Positions 53,263 through 62,311 of a stretch of DNA of 64,000 nt are shown piece by piece. Position 1 is the stretch's first letter. The number at the start of each line of letters is the position of its first letter. The stretch covers positions 1,302,001 through 1,366,000 of the forward strand of contig NZ_JAXHBQ010000001.1 in NCBI RefSeq assembly GCF_042466115.1. Reading direction: 5' to 3'. The notes beneath the pieces were generated by a model. The model made no database searches, was not told the DNA's origin, and was given only the letters and a program-made list of their open reading frames with translations. The translations under genes and the position numbers were made by a program. The DNA comes from SW4 sp042466115. GTDB taxonomy: Bacteria > Pseudomonadota > Alphaproteobacteria > Rhodobacterales > Rhodobacteraceae.

Positions 53263-53310
53263 CGCCCCACCCCGCCATCCGGCGCATGAAACGACGATCT
53301 ATAAGGTAGG

Positions 53311-53400
53311 TGGCGGAGACGAAGGGATTCGAACCCTCGAGACCCTTCCGGGCCTACTCCCTTAGCAGGGGAGCGCCTTCGACCACTCGGCCACGTCTCC
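53311..53400 (-). tRNA. tRNA-Ser (anticodon GCU)
   Basis: Minus-strand transcript of 90 nt, including an encoded 3' CCA (53313-53311). The acceptor stem GGAGACG pairs with CGTCTCC, the T arm holds GGTTCGAATC, a long variable arm is present as expected for class II tRNA-Ser, and the anticodon loop is CTGCTAA with GCT at its centre. It reads AGC/AGU codons. Confidence 0.95.
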
Positions 53401-53522
53401 GCCGACCCGTTTAGCGATGGTGCAAAGGGGGGGCAAGTCGGAAAAGCCCGCAGCGCCCCTAATCCTTAAAACACCCTGACCGCGCGGTGCGTTAACCGTG
53501 CCTTCGCCCATACTGCGGCCAT

Positions 53523-53556
53523 ACGGTTTCCATACGCATTCCAGACGGTTTCCATA
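53523..53556. repeat. Pair of 12-bp direct repeats 22 bp apart
   Basis: ACGGTTTCCATA occurs at 53523-53534 and 53545-53556, a spacing of 22 bp, two helical turns. It lies in the 243-bp gap between the tRNA and the end of ychF, where no gene is seen. It may be chance or a regulator site. Confidence 0.4.
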
Positions 53557-53607
53557 TGGCAGATTTGTGGGATTTTCTGTTGTTCACCAGGCAAGCCTGC
53601 GCGATTC

Positions 53608-53630
53608 GCCGCGCGCAAGGGGCGCGGCGT
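53608..53630 (-). other. GC-rich hairpin after ychF
   Basis: CGCCGCGC (53608-53615) pairs with GCGCGGCG (53623-53630), 14 bp past the ychF stop on the minus strand. The stem is strong but no T run follows, so a role as terminator is uncertain. Confidence 0.4.
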
Positions 53631-53643
53631 TCACAGTTCGGTA

Positions 53644-54741
53644 TCAGGTGTTAAACAGGAAGTGCAAAACATCGCCGTCCTTGACGACATATCCCTTACC
53701 CTCGGCGCGCATCTTGCCGGCTTCTTTGGCGGGCTGTTCACCACCCAATGTGACAAAGTCGTCAAAGGCGATCGTCTCGGCGCGGATGAAGCCCTTTTCG
53801 AAATCACCATGGATCACGCCTGCCGCCTTGGGCGCGGTCGTGCCCGCGCGGATCGTCCATGCGCGCGCCTCCTTGGGGCCAACGGTGAAATAGGTTTCAA
53901 GGTGCAGCAGTTGATACCCCGCCTCGATCAGGCGATCCAAACCGGCCTCGGCCAGCCCCATTTCGGTCAGGAACATCTCGGCCTCGTCGGCGTCGAGCTG
54001 GCTGATTTCCTCTTCGATCTGGGCGCTGATAATCACATGGGCATTGCCCTCGGCGGCGGCCATTTCGGCAACGGCCGCTGAATGTGCATTGCCCGAAACG
54101 CTTTCGTCCTCGCCCACGTTGCAGACATAAAGAACCGGCTTAGTCGTCAGTAATTGCAGCATTTTCCACTGTTTCGCGTCGTCGGCATCCACGTCGACCA
54201 TGCGGGCGGGCTTGCCGTCTTCCAGCACGGCCTGCGCGGCTTTCAGCAGGCGTTCCTGCTGCACCGCTTCCTTGTCGCCACCACGCACCTTGCGCGTGAT
54301 ATTGACCAGACGCTTTTCGATGCTTTCCAGATCGGCCAGCATCAATTCCGTTTCAATCGTGGCGGCATCGGCGACCGGATCAACGCGCCCCTCGACGTGG
54401 GTCACATCGCCATCTTCGAAACAACGCAGGACGTGGGCAATCGCGTCAACCTCGCGGATGTTGGCCAGAAACTGGTTGCCCAGCCCCTCGCCCTTGCTGG
54501 CCCCTTTCACAAGGCCGGCAATGTCCACAAACGTTATGCGGGTCGGGATGATCTGTTTGGATCCGGCTATCGCCGCAAGCTGATCAAGCCGTTTGTCGGG
54601 CACCGCCACATCGCCCACATTGGGTTCGATCGTGCAGAACGGAAAGTTCGCCGCCTGCGCCGCCGCCGTGCGGGTCAGCGCATTGAAAAGGGTCGATTTG
54701 CCCACATTCGGCAGACCCACGATACCCATCTTGAAACCCAT
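53644..54741 (-). CDS. ychF: Redox-regulated ATPase YchF (Obg-family GTPase fold)
   Basis: YchF is a universal ribosome-associated P-loop NTPase that prefers ATP. The 365-residue protein has GIVGLPNVGKSTLFNAL, DIAGLVKGASKGEGLGNQFL, and a C-terminal TGS-like domain with LETYFTVGPKEARAWTIR and the final GKGYVVKDGDVLHFLFN. Length is standard. The ATG at 54741 is the family start. It diverges from trpA across 122 bp. Confidence 0.97.
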   Translation of the reverse strand: MGFKMGIVGLPNVGKSTLFNALTRTAAAQAANFPFCTIEPNVGDVAVPDKRLDQLAAIAGSKQIIPTRITFVDIAGLVKGASKGEGLGNQFLANIREVDAIAHVLRCFEDGDVTHVEGRVDPVADAATIETELMLADLESIEKRLVNITRKVRGGDKEAVQQERLLKAAQAVLEDGKPARMVDVDADDAKQWKMLQLLTTKPVLYVCNVGEDESVSGNAHSAAVAEMAAAEGNAHVIISAQIEEEISQLDADEAEMFLTEMGLAEAGLDRLIEAGYQLLHLETYFTVGPKEARAWTIRAGTTAPKAAGVIHGDFEKGFIRAETIAFDDFVTLGGEQPAKEAGKMRAEGKGYVVKDGDVLHFLFNT

Positions 54742-54863
54742 GGCACAAACTCCGACTTGATTGTTTGCGCGCTTCTACGGCGCGGCAGGCAGCGCTGCAA
54801 GCCACCCCTTGATTTTCCTGCATTCATGGCGCAAACCGCCCTTGATTTACACAGGAACTGGCC

Positions 54864-55655
54864 ATGACTCGGATCGACGACACATTCGCGCGGCTGCGCA
54901 AAGACGGGCGCAAGGCTTTCGTGGCCTATGTCATGGCGGGCGACCCTGATTATGACACCTCGCTAGAAATCGTGCGCGGCTTACCGGACGCGGGCGTGGA
55001 TATCATTGAACTTGGCCTGCCGTTCACCGATCCGATGGCCGATGGCCCGACGATCCAGCTGGCCGGACAACGTGCGCTGGAAGCAGGGCAAACGCTTGAA
55101 AAAACGCTGCAAATCGCCCGTGAATTGCGCAAGGAAAACGACACGACGCCGATCGTGCTAATGGGCTACTACAACCCGATCTATTCGCGTGGCGTGGATC
55201 GTTTTCTGAAAGACGCAGTAGAGGCCGGTATTGACGGGCTGATCATCGTCGATCTGCCCCCCGAGGAAGACAGCGAATTGTGCATCCCCGCGCAGGCCGC
55301 TGGCATCAACTTCATCCGCCTCGCCACCCCCACGACCGATGACAAACGCCTGCCAAAAGTGCTGCAAAACACATCCGGTTTCGTCTATTACGTCTCGATC
55401 ACCGGCATCACCGGTGCCGCGGCAGCACAGGCCGCCGATGTCGCCCCCGAAGTGGCGCGGATCAAATCCAAGACCGACCTGCCCGTCATCGTCGGCTTTG
55501 GCGTGCGCACCCCCGAAACGGCCGAAAACATCGCCGCCGTGGCCGATGGCACCGTGGTTGGATCAGCCATTGTCGAACGGATCGGCAAAGGCGACAGCCC
55601 CGCCGATGTGCTGGCCTTCGTCAAATCCCTCGCCGACGGCGCACACCGCGCCTAG
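54864..55655 (+). CDS. trpA: Tryptophan synthase alpha subunit
   Basis: TrpA cleaves indole-3-glycerol phosphate to indole and glyceraldehyde-3-phosphate and passes indole to TrpB. The 263-residue protein has the catalytic glutamate in IIELGLPFTDPMADGP, the catalytic aspartate in IDGLIIVDLPPEE, YVSITGITGA and the phosphate-binding GFGVRTPE and VGSAIVERI. It starts at the ATG at 54864 with AGGA upstream. No trpB is adjacent. Confidence 0.97.
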   Translation: MTRIDDTFARLRKDGRKAFVAYVMAGDPDYDTSLEIVRGLPDAGVDIIELGLPFTDPMADGPTIQLAGQRALEAGQTLEKTLQIARELRKENDTTPIVLMGYYNPIYSRGVDRFLKDAVEAGIDGLIIVDLPPEEDSELCIPAQAAGINFIRLATPTTDDKRLPKVLQNTSGFVYYVSITGITGAAAAQAADVAPEVARIKSKTDLPVIVGFGVRTPETAENIAAVADGTVVGSAIVERIGKGDSPADVLAFVKSLADGAHRA

Positions 55656-55707
55656 GGCGCATTGCATCCTCGTGCGACATTGATGGTTCTTGCCCAAATC
55701 TTGGCGA

Positions 55708-55730
55708 ATTGGTAATAGAACTTCACCAAT
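55708..55730. promoter_or_regulatory. Weak inverted repeat upstream of the lactate dehydrogenase-like gene
   Basis: ATTGGT (55708-55713) and ACCAAT (55725-55730) form an inverted repeat with an 11-bp spacer, about 20 bp before the ATG. GntR/LldR-type operators use similar half-sites but usually with a shorter spacer, so this is only a suggestion. Confidence 0.3.
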
Positions 55731-55750
55731 CTCGCGCGAAAGGCCCGGCC

Positions 55751-56914
55751 ATGCCCGTCATCACCACCATCGACGATCTGAAACGCATCTATAAGCGCCG
55801 CACGCCGAAAATGTTCTATGACTACGCCGAAACCGGTAGTTGGACAGAACAGACTTTTCGCGAAAACACATCCGACTTTGACCGGATCCGCCTGCGCCAG
55901 CGGGTTGCGGTAGATATGACCAACCGCACGACCAAGACGCAAATGATCGGGCAGGATGTGGCGATGCCCGTTGCCCTTGCGCCGGTCGGGCTGACGGGGA
56001 TGCAATGCGCCGATGGTGAAATCAAGGCCGCCAAGGCTGCGGAAAAGTTCGGCGTGCCTTTCACGCTGTCGACCCTGTCGATCTGTTCGATCGAGGACGT
56101 GGCAGAAAACACCACCAAGCCTTTCTGGTTTCAGGTCTATACCCTCAAGGACGATGATTTCATGCGCCGCCTGTTTGATCGCGCGCGCGACGCAGGTTGC
56201 AGCGCCATCGTCATCACGCTTGATCTACAGGTGCAGGGCCAACGCCACAAAGACCTGAAAAACGGTCTTTCCGCCCCGCCCAAACTGACTATGGCCAGTA
56301 TCGCCAACCTTGCGACGAAATGGGGCTGGGGGCTGCAAATGCTGCAAACCAAACGGCGCACCTTCGGCAATGTGATTGGCCATGCCAAAGGCGTCTCTGA
56401 TCCGTCGTCCCTGTCGTCTTGGACCGCCGAAGCCTTTGATCACGCCCTTGACTGGAAGCGCGTGGCGGACCTGATGAAGATGTGGGGCGGCAAGGTGATC
56501 CTGAAAGGGATCATGGACGTGGAAGACGCGAAAATGGCCGCCAAACTGGGCGCGGATGCGATCATTGTCTCGAACCACGGCGGGCGGCAGTTGGACGGCG
56601 CGCTGTCGTCAATCCGCATGTTGCCTGCGATCCTTGATGCGGTTGGTGACAAGGTCGAAGTGCATCTGGATAGCGGTATCCGCTCCGGTCAGGACGTGCT
56701 CAAGGCGATGGCGATGGGGGCCAAGGGCACCTATATCGGCCGTGCATTCGTCTATGGCCTTGGGGCGATGGGCGAAAAGGGTGTGACCACTGCGTTGAAC
56801 GTGATCCACAAGGAGCTCGACACCACGATGGCGCTATGTGGCAAGCGTGACATTCAGGATGTGGATCGCGATATCCTTTTGGTTCCCAAGTATTTTGAAG
56901 GGTCGTGGGCCTAG
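55751..56914 (+). CDS. lldD: FMN-dependent alpha-hydroxy acid dehydrogenase (L-lactate dehydrogenase LldD-like)
   Basis: The 387-residue flavoprotein oxidises L-lactate or a related 2-hydroxy acid. It shows the active-site SNHGGRQLDGA with the catalytic histidine, FMN-binding VHLDSGIRSGQD and IGRAFVYGLGA, and an N-terminal TIDDLKRIYKRRTPKMFYDY. The start ATG is at 55751; a GTG-type start upstream at 55709 is not conserved. A weak inverted repeat ATTGGT...ACCAAT at 55708-55730 precedes it. The 3' end overlaps the convergent MFS gene by 4 bp. Confidence 0.88.
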   Translation: MPVITTIDDLKRIYKRRTPKMFYDYAETGSWTEQTFRENTSDFDRIRLRQRVAVDMTNRTTKTQMIGQDVAMPVALAPVGLTGMQCADGEIKAAKAAEKFGVPFTLSTLSICSIEDVAENTTKPFWFQVYTLKDDDFMRRLFDRARDAGCSAIVITLDLQVQGQRHKDLKNGLSAPPKLTMASIANLATKWGWGLQMLQTKRRTFGNVIGHAKGVSDPSSLSSWTAEAFDHALDWKRVADLMKMWGGKVILKGIMDVEDAKMAAKLGADAIIVSNHGGRQLDGALSSIRMLPAILDAVGDKVEVHLDSGIRSGQDVLKAMAMGAKGTYIGRAFVYGLGAMGEKGVTTALNVIHKELDTTMALCGKRDIQDVDRDILLVPKYFEGSWA

Positions 56915-58062
56915 GCCGCCTTGATCGCGGCGCGCAGTTGGGCCGCGATCAGCGACAGCGGCACAGCCGTCACCAACAACAACGCAACGCAAGCAAATGC
57001 CACGCGCAGGCCCAGTGCCTCGCTCACGTAGCCCATGAACACGGGCGCGATGAAAAAGCCGGAAAAACCCATGACCGCGGCCTTGCTGATCGCTTCGGTC
57101 CGGTGATGTGGCGCAACCAGCTTGCCGACCAGCGCAAGGCCCATCGGACCAATGACCGACACGCCCAAGCCCAGCACACCAAAGCCCAGATAGGCAAGCA
57201 TCGGCGTGGGCGCAAATGCGGCGATCAACGCACCACTGGCTGATATCAGCGAGGACCAGAAAACCACTGTGACCTCGCGCAGACGCTCCGACACGACCTG
57301 CCCTGAAAACCGACCGAATGCCATGGTGATACCCAGCATCGCGGGGCCAAGCGCACCCTCGGCCGCGCCCCCGCCCAGCGTGCGTTCAACGTGCAAGGCC
57401 GACCAAGCCTCGACCGTGGCTTCGGACATGAAGGCGACCAGAACAATGCCACCACACACAAGAATCGGGATCAAGGGGTAACGCCCGCGAATGCCGTCTT
57501 CGGGTTCGACTGTATCCACATCCATGCGCAGTTGCGCGGCGATGGCCAGCGTCACCAACCCCATGCCGCCAAACACCCACAACGGGTCCAACCCGGCTTC
57601 GCGCGCGGCACCCGTGACCAGCGCGCCGGTGGCATAGGCCAGCGAAAACATGGCGTGATTGCCGTTCATCAGGCTGCGGCCCGTGCGCCCCTCAAGCTCG
57701 CTGACGCGTGCATTCATGATCACGTCCAGAAGACCGGAACACAGGCCAACACATACGAATGCGACGAAAAACAGTGTTGGTGTCGTGATCTGCGCTGGAA
57801 ACAGCCAGATGAATGCCAGCAGGATCGCCGCGAATTGCATCCCCCGCGCGCCCAGCAACCGGTCCACCCGTGGCGCTAGAAACATCGACGACACAAGGCC
57901 AAACGCCGACCCCAGCAACAACGTGCCGAACTGCGCGTCATTCACATTCAATTGCGCTTTGATCACAGGGACATAGGCGGCAAAACAGCCCCAGAACAAC
58001 CCCACCACCACAAAGGCAGAGGCCGGACGGCGGGACAGGATGAGAGCGCTAACAACGGACAT
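56911..58062 (-). CDS. MFS transporter
   Basis: The 383-residue membrane protein has about twelve helices (FVVVGLFWGCFAAYVPVIKA; IPILVCGGIVLVAFMSEATV) of the major facilitator superfamily. Features such as GTLLLGSAFGLVSSMFLAPRVDRLLG and a central FGRFSGQVVSERLRE loop suggest a small sugar/fucose-permease-like branch. The substrate is unknown. It converges with the lactate dehydrogenase-like gene, overlapping by 4 bp, and diverges from rplY. Confidence 0.85.
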   Translation of the reverse strand: MSVVSALILSRRPASAFVVVGLFWGCFAAYVPVIKAQLNVNDAQFGTLLLGSAFGLVSSMFLAPRVDRLLGARGMQFAAILLAFIWLFPAQITTPTLFFVAFVCVGLCSGLLDVIMNARVSELEGRTGRSLMNGNHAMFSLAYATGALVTGAAREAGLDPLWVFGGMGLVTLAIAAQLRMDVDTVEPEDGIRGRYPLIPILVCGGIVLVAFMSEATVEAWSALHVERTLGGGAAEGALGPAMLGITMAFGRFSGQVVSERLREVTVVFWSSLISASGALIAAFAPTPMLAYLGFGVLGLGVSVIGPMGLALVGKLVAPHHRTEAISKAAVMGFSGFFIAPVFMGYVSEALGLRVAFACVALLLVTAVPLSLIAAQLRAAIKAA

Positions 58063-58236
58063 GGCGGCGATTAGACATGCCCCGCCCGTCGACGCAAGGC
58101 AGAATCACCTTTTCAAACGGCCAAACCTGCCCTATACGCCCAACTTCACTGGGATTTTGACGCCAATGTCATGCCCATATTTGAAAGCGGGCCCCAAACG
58201 AAAAAGGGGTGCGCGAGATATGCAAAGGACAAGACA

Positions 58237-58896
58237 ATGGCAGGTAAAATTCCTGATCTTCACGCTGACATCCGCACCGGCACAGGCAAAGGTGCGGCAC
58301 GTTCCGCCCGCCGCGCCGGCAATGTTCCCGGTATCGTTTATGGCGGTGACGCCGATCCGCTGCCGATTTCGATCCCGTTCAACCCGCTGCTGACACGCCT
58401 GCGCGCTGGCCGCTTCATGTCGACCCTGTTCAACCTCAAGGTTGAAGGCCAGGAAGACGTCCGCGTGATCTGCCGTAACGTGCAGCGTGATGTGGTCAAG
58501 GACCTGCCAACGCACCTTGACCTGCTGCGCCTCAAGCGCACATCAAAAATTGCGCTGTTCCTGACCGTTGAATTCATTAACGAAAACGACGCGCCCGGCA
58601 TCAAAAAGGGCGGCGTGCTGACGGTTGTGCGTCCTGAAATCGAACTGCTGGTAACTGCGGGCGATATTCCTGAACACATCATCGTTGACCTGACCGGCCT
58701 TGAAGTTGGCGACACCGTGACGATTTCCTCGATCGATCTGCCAGAAGGCGTGAAGCCAACGATCGACCGTGACTTTGTGATCGCCAACATTCAGGCTCCT
58801 TCCAGCCTGCGGTCGGCAGATGACGAAGACGAAACCGAAGAAGAAGTCGCAGCCGACGAAGTGCCAACTGCTGGCGACGACGCTGCCGAGGAATAA
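58237..58896 (+). CDS. rplY: 50S ribosomal protein L25 / general stress protein Ctc (long form)
   Basis: L25 binds 5S rRNA. The 219-residue protein is the two-domain Ctc form. The 5S-binding N-terminal half has GTGKGAARSARRAGNVPGIVYGG, and a C-terminal TL5-like domain includes TVVRPEIELLVTAGDIPEHI. It ends in an acidic tail (DDEDETEEEVAADE). The start ATG is at 58237 with AGGA upstream. A clear terminator follows at 58922-58948. Confidence 0.95.
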   Translation: MAGKIPDLHADIRTGTGKGAARSARRAGNVPGIVYGGDADPLPISIPFNPLLTRLRAGRFMSTLFNLKVEGQEDVRVICRNVQRDVVKDLPTHLDLLRLKRTSKIALFLTVEFINENDAPGIKKGGVLTVVRPEIELLVTAGDIPEHIIVDLTGLEVGDTVTISSIDLPEGVKPTIDRDFVIANIQAPSSLRSADDEDETEEEVAADEVPTAGDDAAEE

Positions 58897-58921
58897 ATCG
58901 TTCCACGACAATGAATTTGAA

Positions 58922-58948
58922 AACGGGGCCTTTCGGGGCCCCGTTTTT
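58922..58948 (+). terminator. Rho-independent terminator of rplY
   Basis: AACGGGGCC (58922-58930) pairs with GGCCCCGTT (58937-58945) around a 6-nt loop, followed by a T run to 58948. It lies 25 bp after the rplY stop. Confidence 0.9.
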
Positions 58949-58996
58949 CGTTCTGGGGTGCTGGTAAGGGGCCGTGATCATCGCTAGTTTGCGCCT

Positions 58997-59680
58997 ATGA
59001 AAATGTTTGTAGGCCTTGGCAATCCCGGCGCGAAATATGCGCAAAACCGTCATAACGTCGGCTTTATGGCGGTCGATCAGATTGCTGCCGACCACGGCTT
59101 TGCGCCATGGCGCGCCAAGTTTCAGGGGCAGGTCAGCGAGGGGCGGCTTGGCACCGACAAGATCGTCCTGCTGAAACCCGAAACCTTTATGAATCTGTCC
59201 GGCCAATCCGTCGGCGAGGCAATGCGTTTTTACAAGCTCGACAGCACCGACATCACCGTTTTTCACGACGAGATTGATCTGGCCCCGGCCAAGGTGCGCC
59301 TGAAAGCGGGCGGCGGGCATGCAGGGCACAACGGATTGCGCTCGATCCATCAACATATCGGGCCGCATTACGACCGTGTGCGCATGGGCGTGGGCCATCC
59401 CGGCCACAAAGACGCCGTACCCGGATATGTGCTGCGTGATTTCGCCAAGGCAGATGCCGAATGGCTGGATGACGTGCTGCGCGGGTTGTCGGACGGGGCT
59501 GTTGCACTGGCCCAAGGGGACGGGCCGCGCGCGTTGAACGCGGTTGCCCTGCGGGTCGCACCGGCACGATCATCCACGACAACGCCCAAGGCGAAACCGG
59601 CCAGCGCACCGGATCCCGATCCACCTGCCGCCGACACGCGCAGCGCCTTGCAGAAACTGGCAGACAAGTTTCGCCAATGA
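58997..59680 (+). CDS. pth: Peptidyl-tRNA hydrolase
   Basis: Pth recycles tRNA from prematurely released peptidyl-tRNA. The 227-residue enzyme shows the catalytic histidine in KYAQNRHNVGFMAVD, ETFMNLSGQSV, and VFHDEIDLAPAKVRLKAGGGHAGHNGLRSI. A C-terminal Ala/Pro/Thr-rich extension of about 40 residues is common in alphaproteobacteria. The start is the ATG at 58997. The stop overlaps the next gene (ATGA). Confidence 0.96.
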   Translation: MKMFVGLGNPGAKYAQNRHNVGFMAVDQIAADHGFAPWRAKFQGQVSEGRLGTDKIVLLKPETFMNLSGQSVGEAMRFYKLDSTDITVFHDEIDLAPAKVRLKAGGGHAGHNGLRSIHQHIGPHYDRVRMGVGHPGHKDAVPGYVLRDFAKADAEWLDDVLRGLSDGAVALAQGDGPRALNAVALRVAPARSSTTTPKAKPASAPDPDPPAADTRSALQKLADKFRQ

Positions 59681-60711
59681 TCCGCGATCCCGACGATCTG
59701 CGCGCCGCCTTCCGGTTTCAGGCCGTGAACTGTGCGGCACTTGGCTCACCCTTTATGGCGCAGCTGTGCAACTTGTTGGCTGATCACCTGCAACCCGACA
59801 GCCCTTTGACCCTGCGCATGTTCAACTGGCCGGGCGATCTGACACCAGGTGGCGAAAGCGTGCCGTTGCGACTTTGTGGTGCGTTGCACGCACTGCGCCT
59901 CGAAGGGCGCGCAGGGCTGGCGGATGTGTATCCGCCACATCAACCGGACGACAATTCGCTCAAGACAGCAATTTTTCAAGCGATGGATGTTGAGGGTGAT
60001 TTCATCACCGCCTTCATCGACTCGCCCCCGCAAACCAACGAAGTGCGCAGATCAGCCGCCTTGATCGCGGCAGGGCATTGGTTGGCTGACCGGTTCAGAC
60101 AACCGATGGTCACGTCCGAACTGGGCGCAAGTGCAGGGCTGAACCTGAACTGGGATCGCTACGGGATGGTTGCGCAAGGCCGGCACTTTGGTGCACCCGA
60201 TCCGATCCTCACCTTGCACCCCACGTGGGATGGCCCTCTGCCCCCCGATACCGCCCCGCAAGTCGTGGATCGCGCAGCCGTTGATCTGAACCCGCTTGAC
60301 CCGCAGCGCGACAGTCTGCGCCCGCGCGCCTATCTTTGGCCCGATCAGCCCGAACGTATGGCACTGACGAATGCTGCACTGGCGCCTGCGCAAATGCCCG
60401 ACAAAGGCGATGCGATCGACTGGCTTGAACCACGGTTGGCCACGCCCCACGATGGCCATCTGCACCTGATCTATCACACGATTGCGTGGCAGTATTTTCC
60501 CCCTGCTGTGCAGGCTCGTGGCGCTGCCCTGATCACGGCGGCTGGCGCGCGCGCCACTGATGCTGCACCGCTCGCTTGGCTGGGGTTGGAAGGGGACGAG
60601 CAAACACCCGGCGCCGCACTGACCCTGCGCATCTGGCCCGGTGACGGCGCGCCGATCCATCTGGGCCGCGTCGATTTTCACGGCCGCTGGATCCAGTGGG
60701 CCGCGCCCTGA
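59677..60711 (+). CDS. DUF2332 family protein
   Basis: The 344-residue protein matches the DUF2332 family (N-terminal AFRFQAVNCAALGSPFMAQL, STSP-like internal segment TSELGASAGLNLNWDRY, C-terminal LIYHTIAWQYFPPAVQ). These proteins are often called methyltransferase-like, but their activity is not known. It is translationally coupled to pth by a 4-bp overlap. No signal peptide or membrane segments. Confidence 0.85.
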   Translation: MIRDPDDLRAAFRFQAVNCAALGSPFMAQLCNLLADHLQPDSPLTLRMFNWPGDLTPGGESVPLRLCGALHALRLEGRAGLADVYPPHQPDDNSLKTAIFQAMDVEGDFITAFIDSPPQTNEVRRSAALIAAGHWLADRFRQPMVTSELGASAGLNLNWDRYGMVAQGRHFGAPDPILTLHPTWDGPLPPDTAPQVVDRAAVDLNPLDPQRDSLRPRAYLWPDQPERMALTNAALAPAQMPDKGDAIDWLEPRLATPHDGHLHLIYHTIAWQYFPPAVQARGAALITAAGARATDAAPLAWLGLEGDEQTPGAALTLRIWPGDGAPIHLGRVDFHGRWIQWAAP

Positions 60712-60774
60712 ACGCAGGGTTGCAATTGCGCAAGTCTGACGCGCGTGACAGGCTGGGCGAAAAGGGAAAAACAG

Positions 60775-61938
60775 ATGAAAACGTTTCTGAAATGGTTGCT
60801 GCGCGCGGGTATCGTGCTGCTGCTTGTCGCGCTGGTTCTGGGCATCTGGCAGCGGGAACGACTGGTGCGCTTGATGGCCGTCAACAGCCTGTTTTCCACC
60901 AAAAAGATCGTTGGAAACTTTTCAGCGATGGATACCCTGTTCGTGACCGTCGAGATGCCGCGTGGCGACGGGCCGGTGTCGCCATTGCCCGCCGGTGCCC
61001 CCTATGCCTTGCCCGCCGAGGTGCAGGACTGGATCGTTGCGCGCAACGTCACTGGGTTGGTGATCTTGCAAGACGGCCAGCTGCGCCACGAAAGCTATTA
61101 TCTGGGTGGCGACGCGGATGATCAGCGCATCAGCTGGTCGGTGGCCAAGTCGTTCCTGTCCGCCTTGATCGGCATTCTGATTGACGAAGGTGCGATTGAC
61201 AGCATCGACGATCCGGTAACGAAATATGCCCCCGAATTGGCCGGATCAGCCTATGACGGCGCGACCCTGCGCAACGTCCTGAACATGTCGTCCGGTGTGG
61301 TGTTCGACGAGGATTACCTGGATTTCTGGAGTGATATCAACAAAATGGGCCGCATCCTTGGGCTTGGCGGGTCAATGGACGGGTTTGCTGCCGGTCTTGA
61401 CCAGCGCTTCACTGATGCGGGCGATCAATGGCAATATGTGTCGATTGATACGCATATTGTCGGGATGGTGGCCCGCGGTGCAACCGGGCGCTCGGTGCCT
61501 GATCTGCTGAATGACAAGGTGCTGCGCCCGCTTGGCCTCGAGGGGAGCCCCTATTACCTGACCGATGGCTATGGCGTGGCATTTGTGCTGGGCGGATTGA
61601 ACATGTCGACCCGTGATTACGCCCGTTTTGGCGCGATGATTGTGCAAGGTGGGGAATGGAACGGCAACCAAATCGTGCCTGCCGACTGGATCGCCAACAG
61701 CATCGCGCCCAGCGCGCCCACGGCAGCCGGTGATATCGGCTATGGCTTTCAATGGTGGATCCCGCAGGGATCTGATGCAGGCGTCACAATGGCACGCGGA
61801 ATATACGGGCAATACATCTATATCGACACGGCGCGCGGTGTGGTGATCGCCGTCAATGCCGCTGATCGCGCCTTTCGCGAGGCGGGTGTGGCCGACCGGA
61901 ACATCGCCATCTTCCGGCAGATCGCGCAGGGGCTTTAG
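60775..61938 (+). CDS. Membrane-anchored serine hydrolase (class C beta-lactamase fold)
   Basis: The 387-residue protein has an N-terminal membrane anchor (LLRAGIVLLLVALVLGIWQRE) and a beta-lactamase/transpeptidase domain with the S-x-x-K motif in ISWSVAKSFLSALIG. A Y-x-N-like YVSIDTH segment and a late GYGFQWWIP are also seen. Relatives include esterases and D-aminopeptidases; the substrate is unknown. The start is the ATG at 60775. It is followed closely by a DUF2237 gene. Confidence 0.85.
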   Translation: MKTFLKWLLRAGIVLLLVALVLGIWQRERLVRLMAVNSLFSTKKIVGNFSAMDTLFVTVEMPRGDGPVSPLPAGAPYALPAEVQDWIVARNVTGLVILQDGQLRHESYYLGGDADDQRISWSVAKSFLSALIGILIDEGAIDSIDDPVTKYAPELAGSAYDGATLRNVLNMSSGVVFDEDYLDFWSDINKMGRILGLGGSMDGFAAGLDQRFTDAGDQWQYVSIDTHIVGMVARGATGRSVPDLLNDKVLRPLGLEGSPYYLTDGYGVAFVLGGLNMSTRDYARFGAMIVQGGEWNGNQIVPADWIANSIAPSAPTAAGDIGYGFQWWIPQGSDAGVTMARGIYGQYIYIDTARGVVIAVNAADRAFREAGVADRNIAIFRQIAQGL

Positions 61939-61939
61939 C

Positions 61940-62311
61940 ATGGATATGGACCCGTCCCGCAACGTGTTCGGCGCACCGCTGATCCCCTGCTCAATGGATC
62001 CGGTTACAGGGTTCTTTCGCAATGGCGCTTGCGATACCTGCGCCCAAGATCGTGGCAGCCACACAGTTTGCGCCGTTATGACGGCAGAGTTCCTCGCCTT
62101 CTCGAAATACCTTGGCAACGACCTGACGACACCGCGCCCCGAATTCGGGTTTGCAGGGTTGAAACCGGGGGATCACTGGTGCCTCTGTGCCAGCCGTTTC
62201 CTGCAAGCACACGACGAGAATTGCGCGCCGCGCGTCAACCTTGCAGCGACCCACGAACGGGCGCTGGAGATCGTGCCGATGGATGTTTTGGAGCGCTATG
62301 CAACTGGTTAG
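61940..62311 (+). CDS. DUF2237 family protein
   Basis: A 123-residue cysteine-containing protein with the DUF2237 signature: RNVFGAPLIPCSMDPVTGFFRNGACDTC, DRGSHTVCAVMTAEFL and GDHWCLCASRFLQA. The family's function is unknown. The start is the ATG at 61940, two bases after the serine hydrolase stop, so the two are probably co-transcribed. The 3' end overlaps the convergent regulator by 4 bp. Confidence 0.9.
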   Translation: MDMDPSRNVFGAPLIPCSMDPVTGFFRNGACDTCAQDRGSHTVCAVMTAEFLAFSKYLGNDLTTPRPEFGFAGLKPGDHWCLCASRFLQAHDENCAPRVNLAATHERALEIVPMDVLERYATG

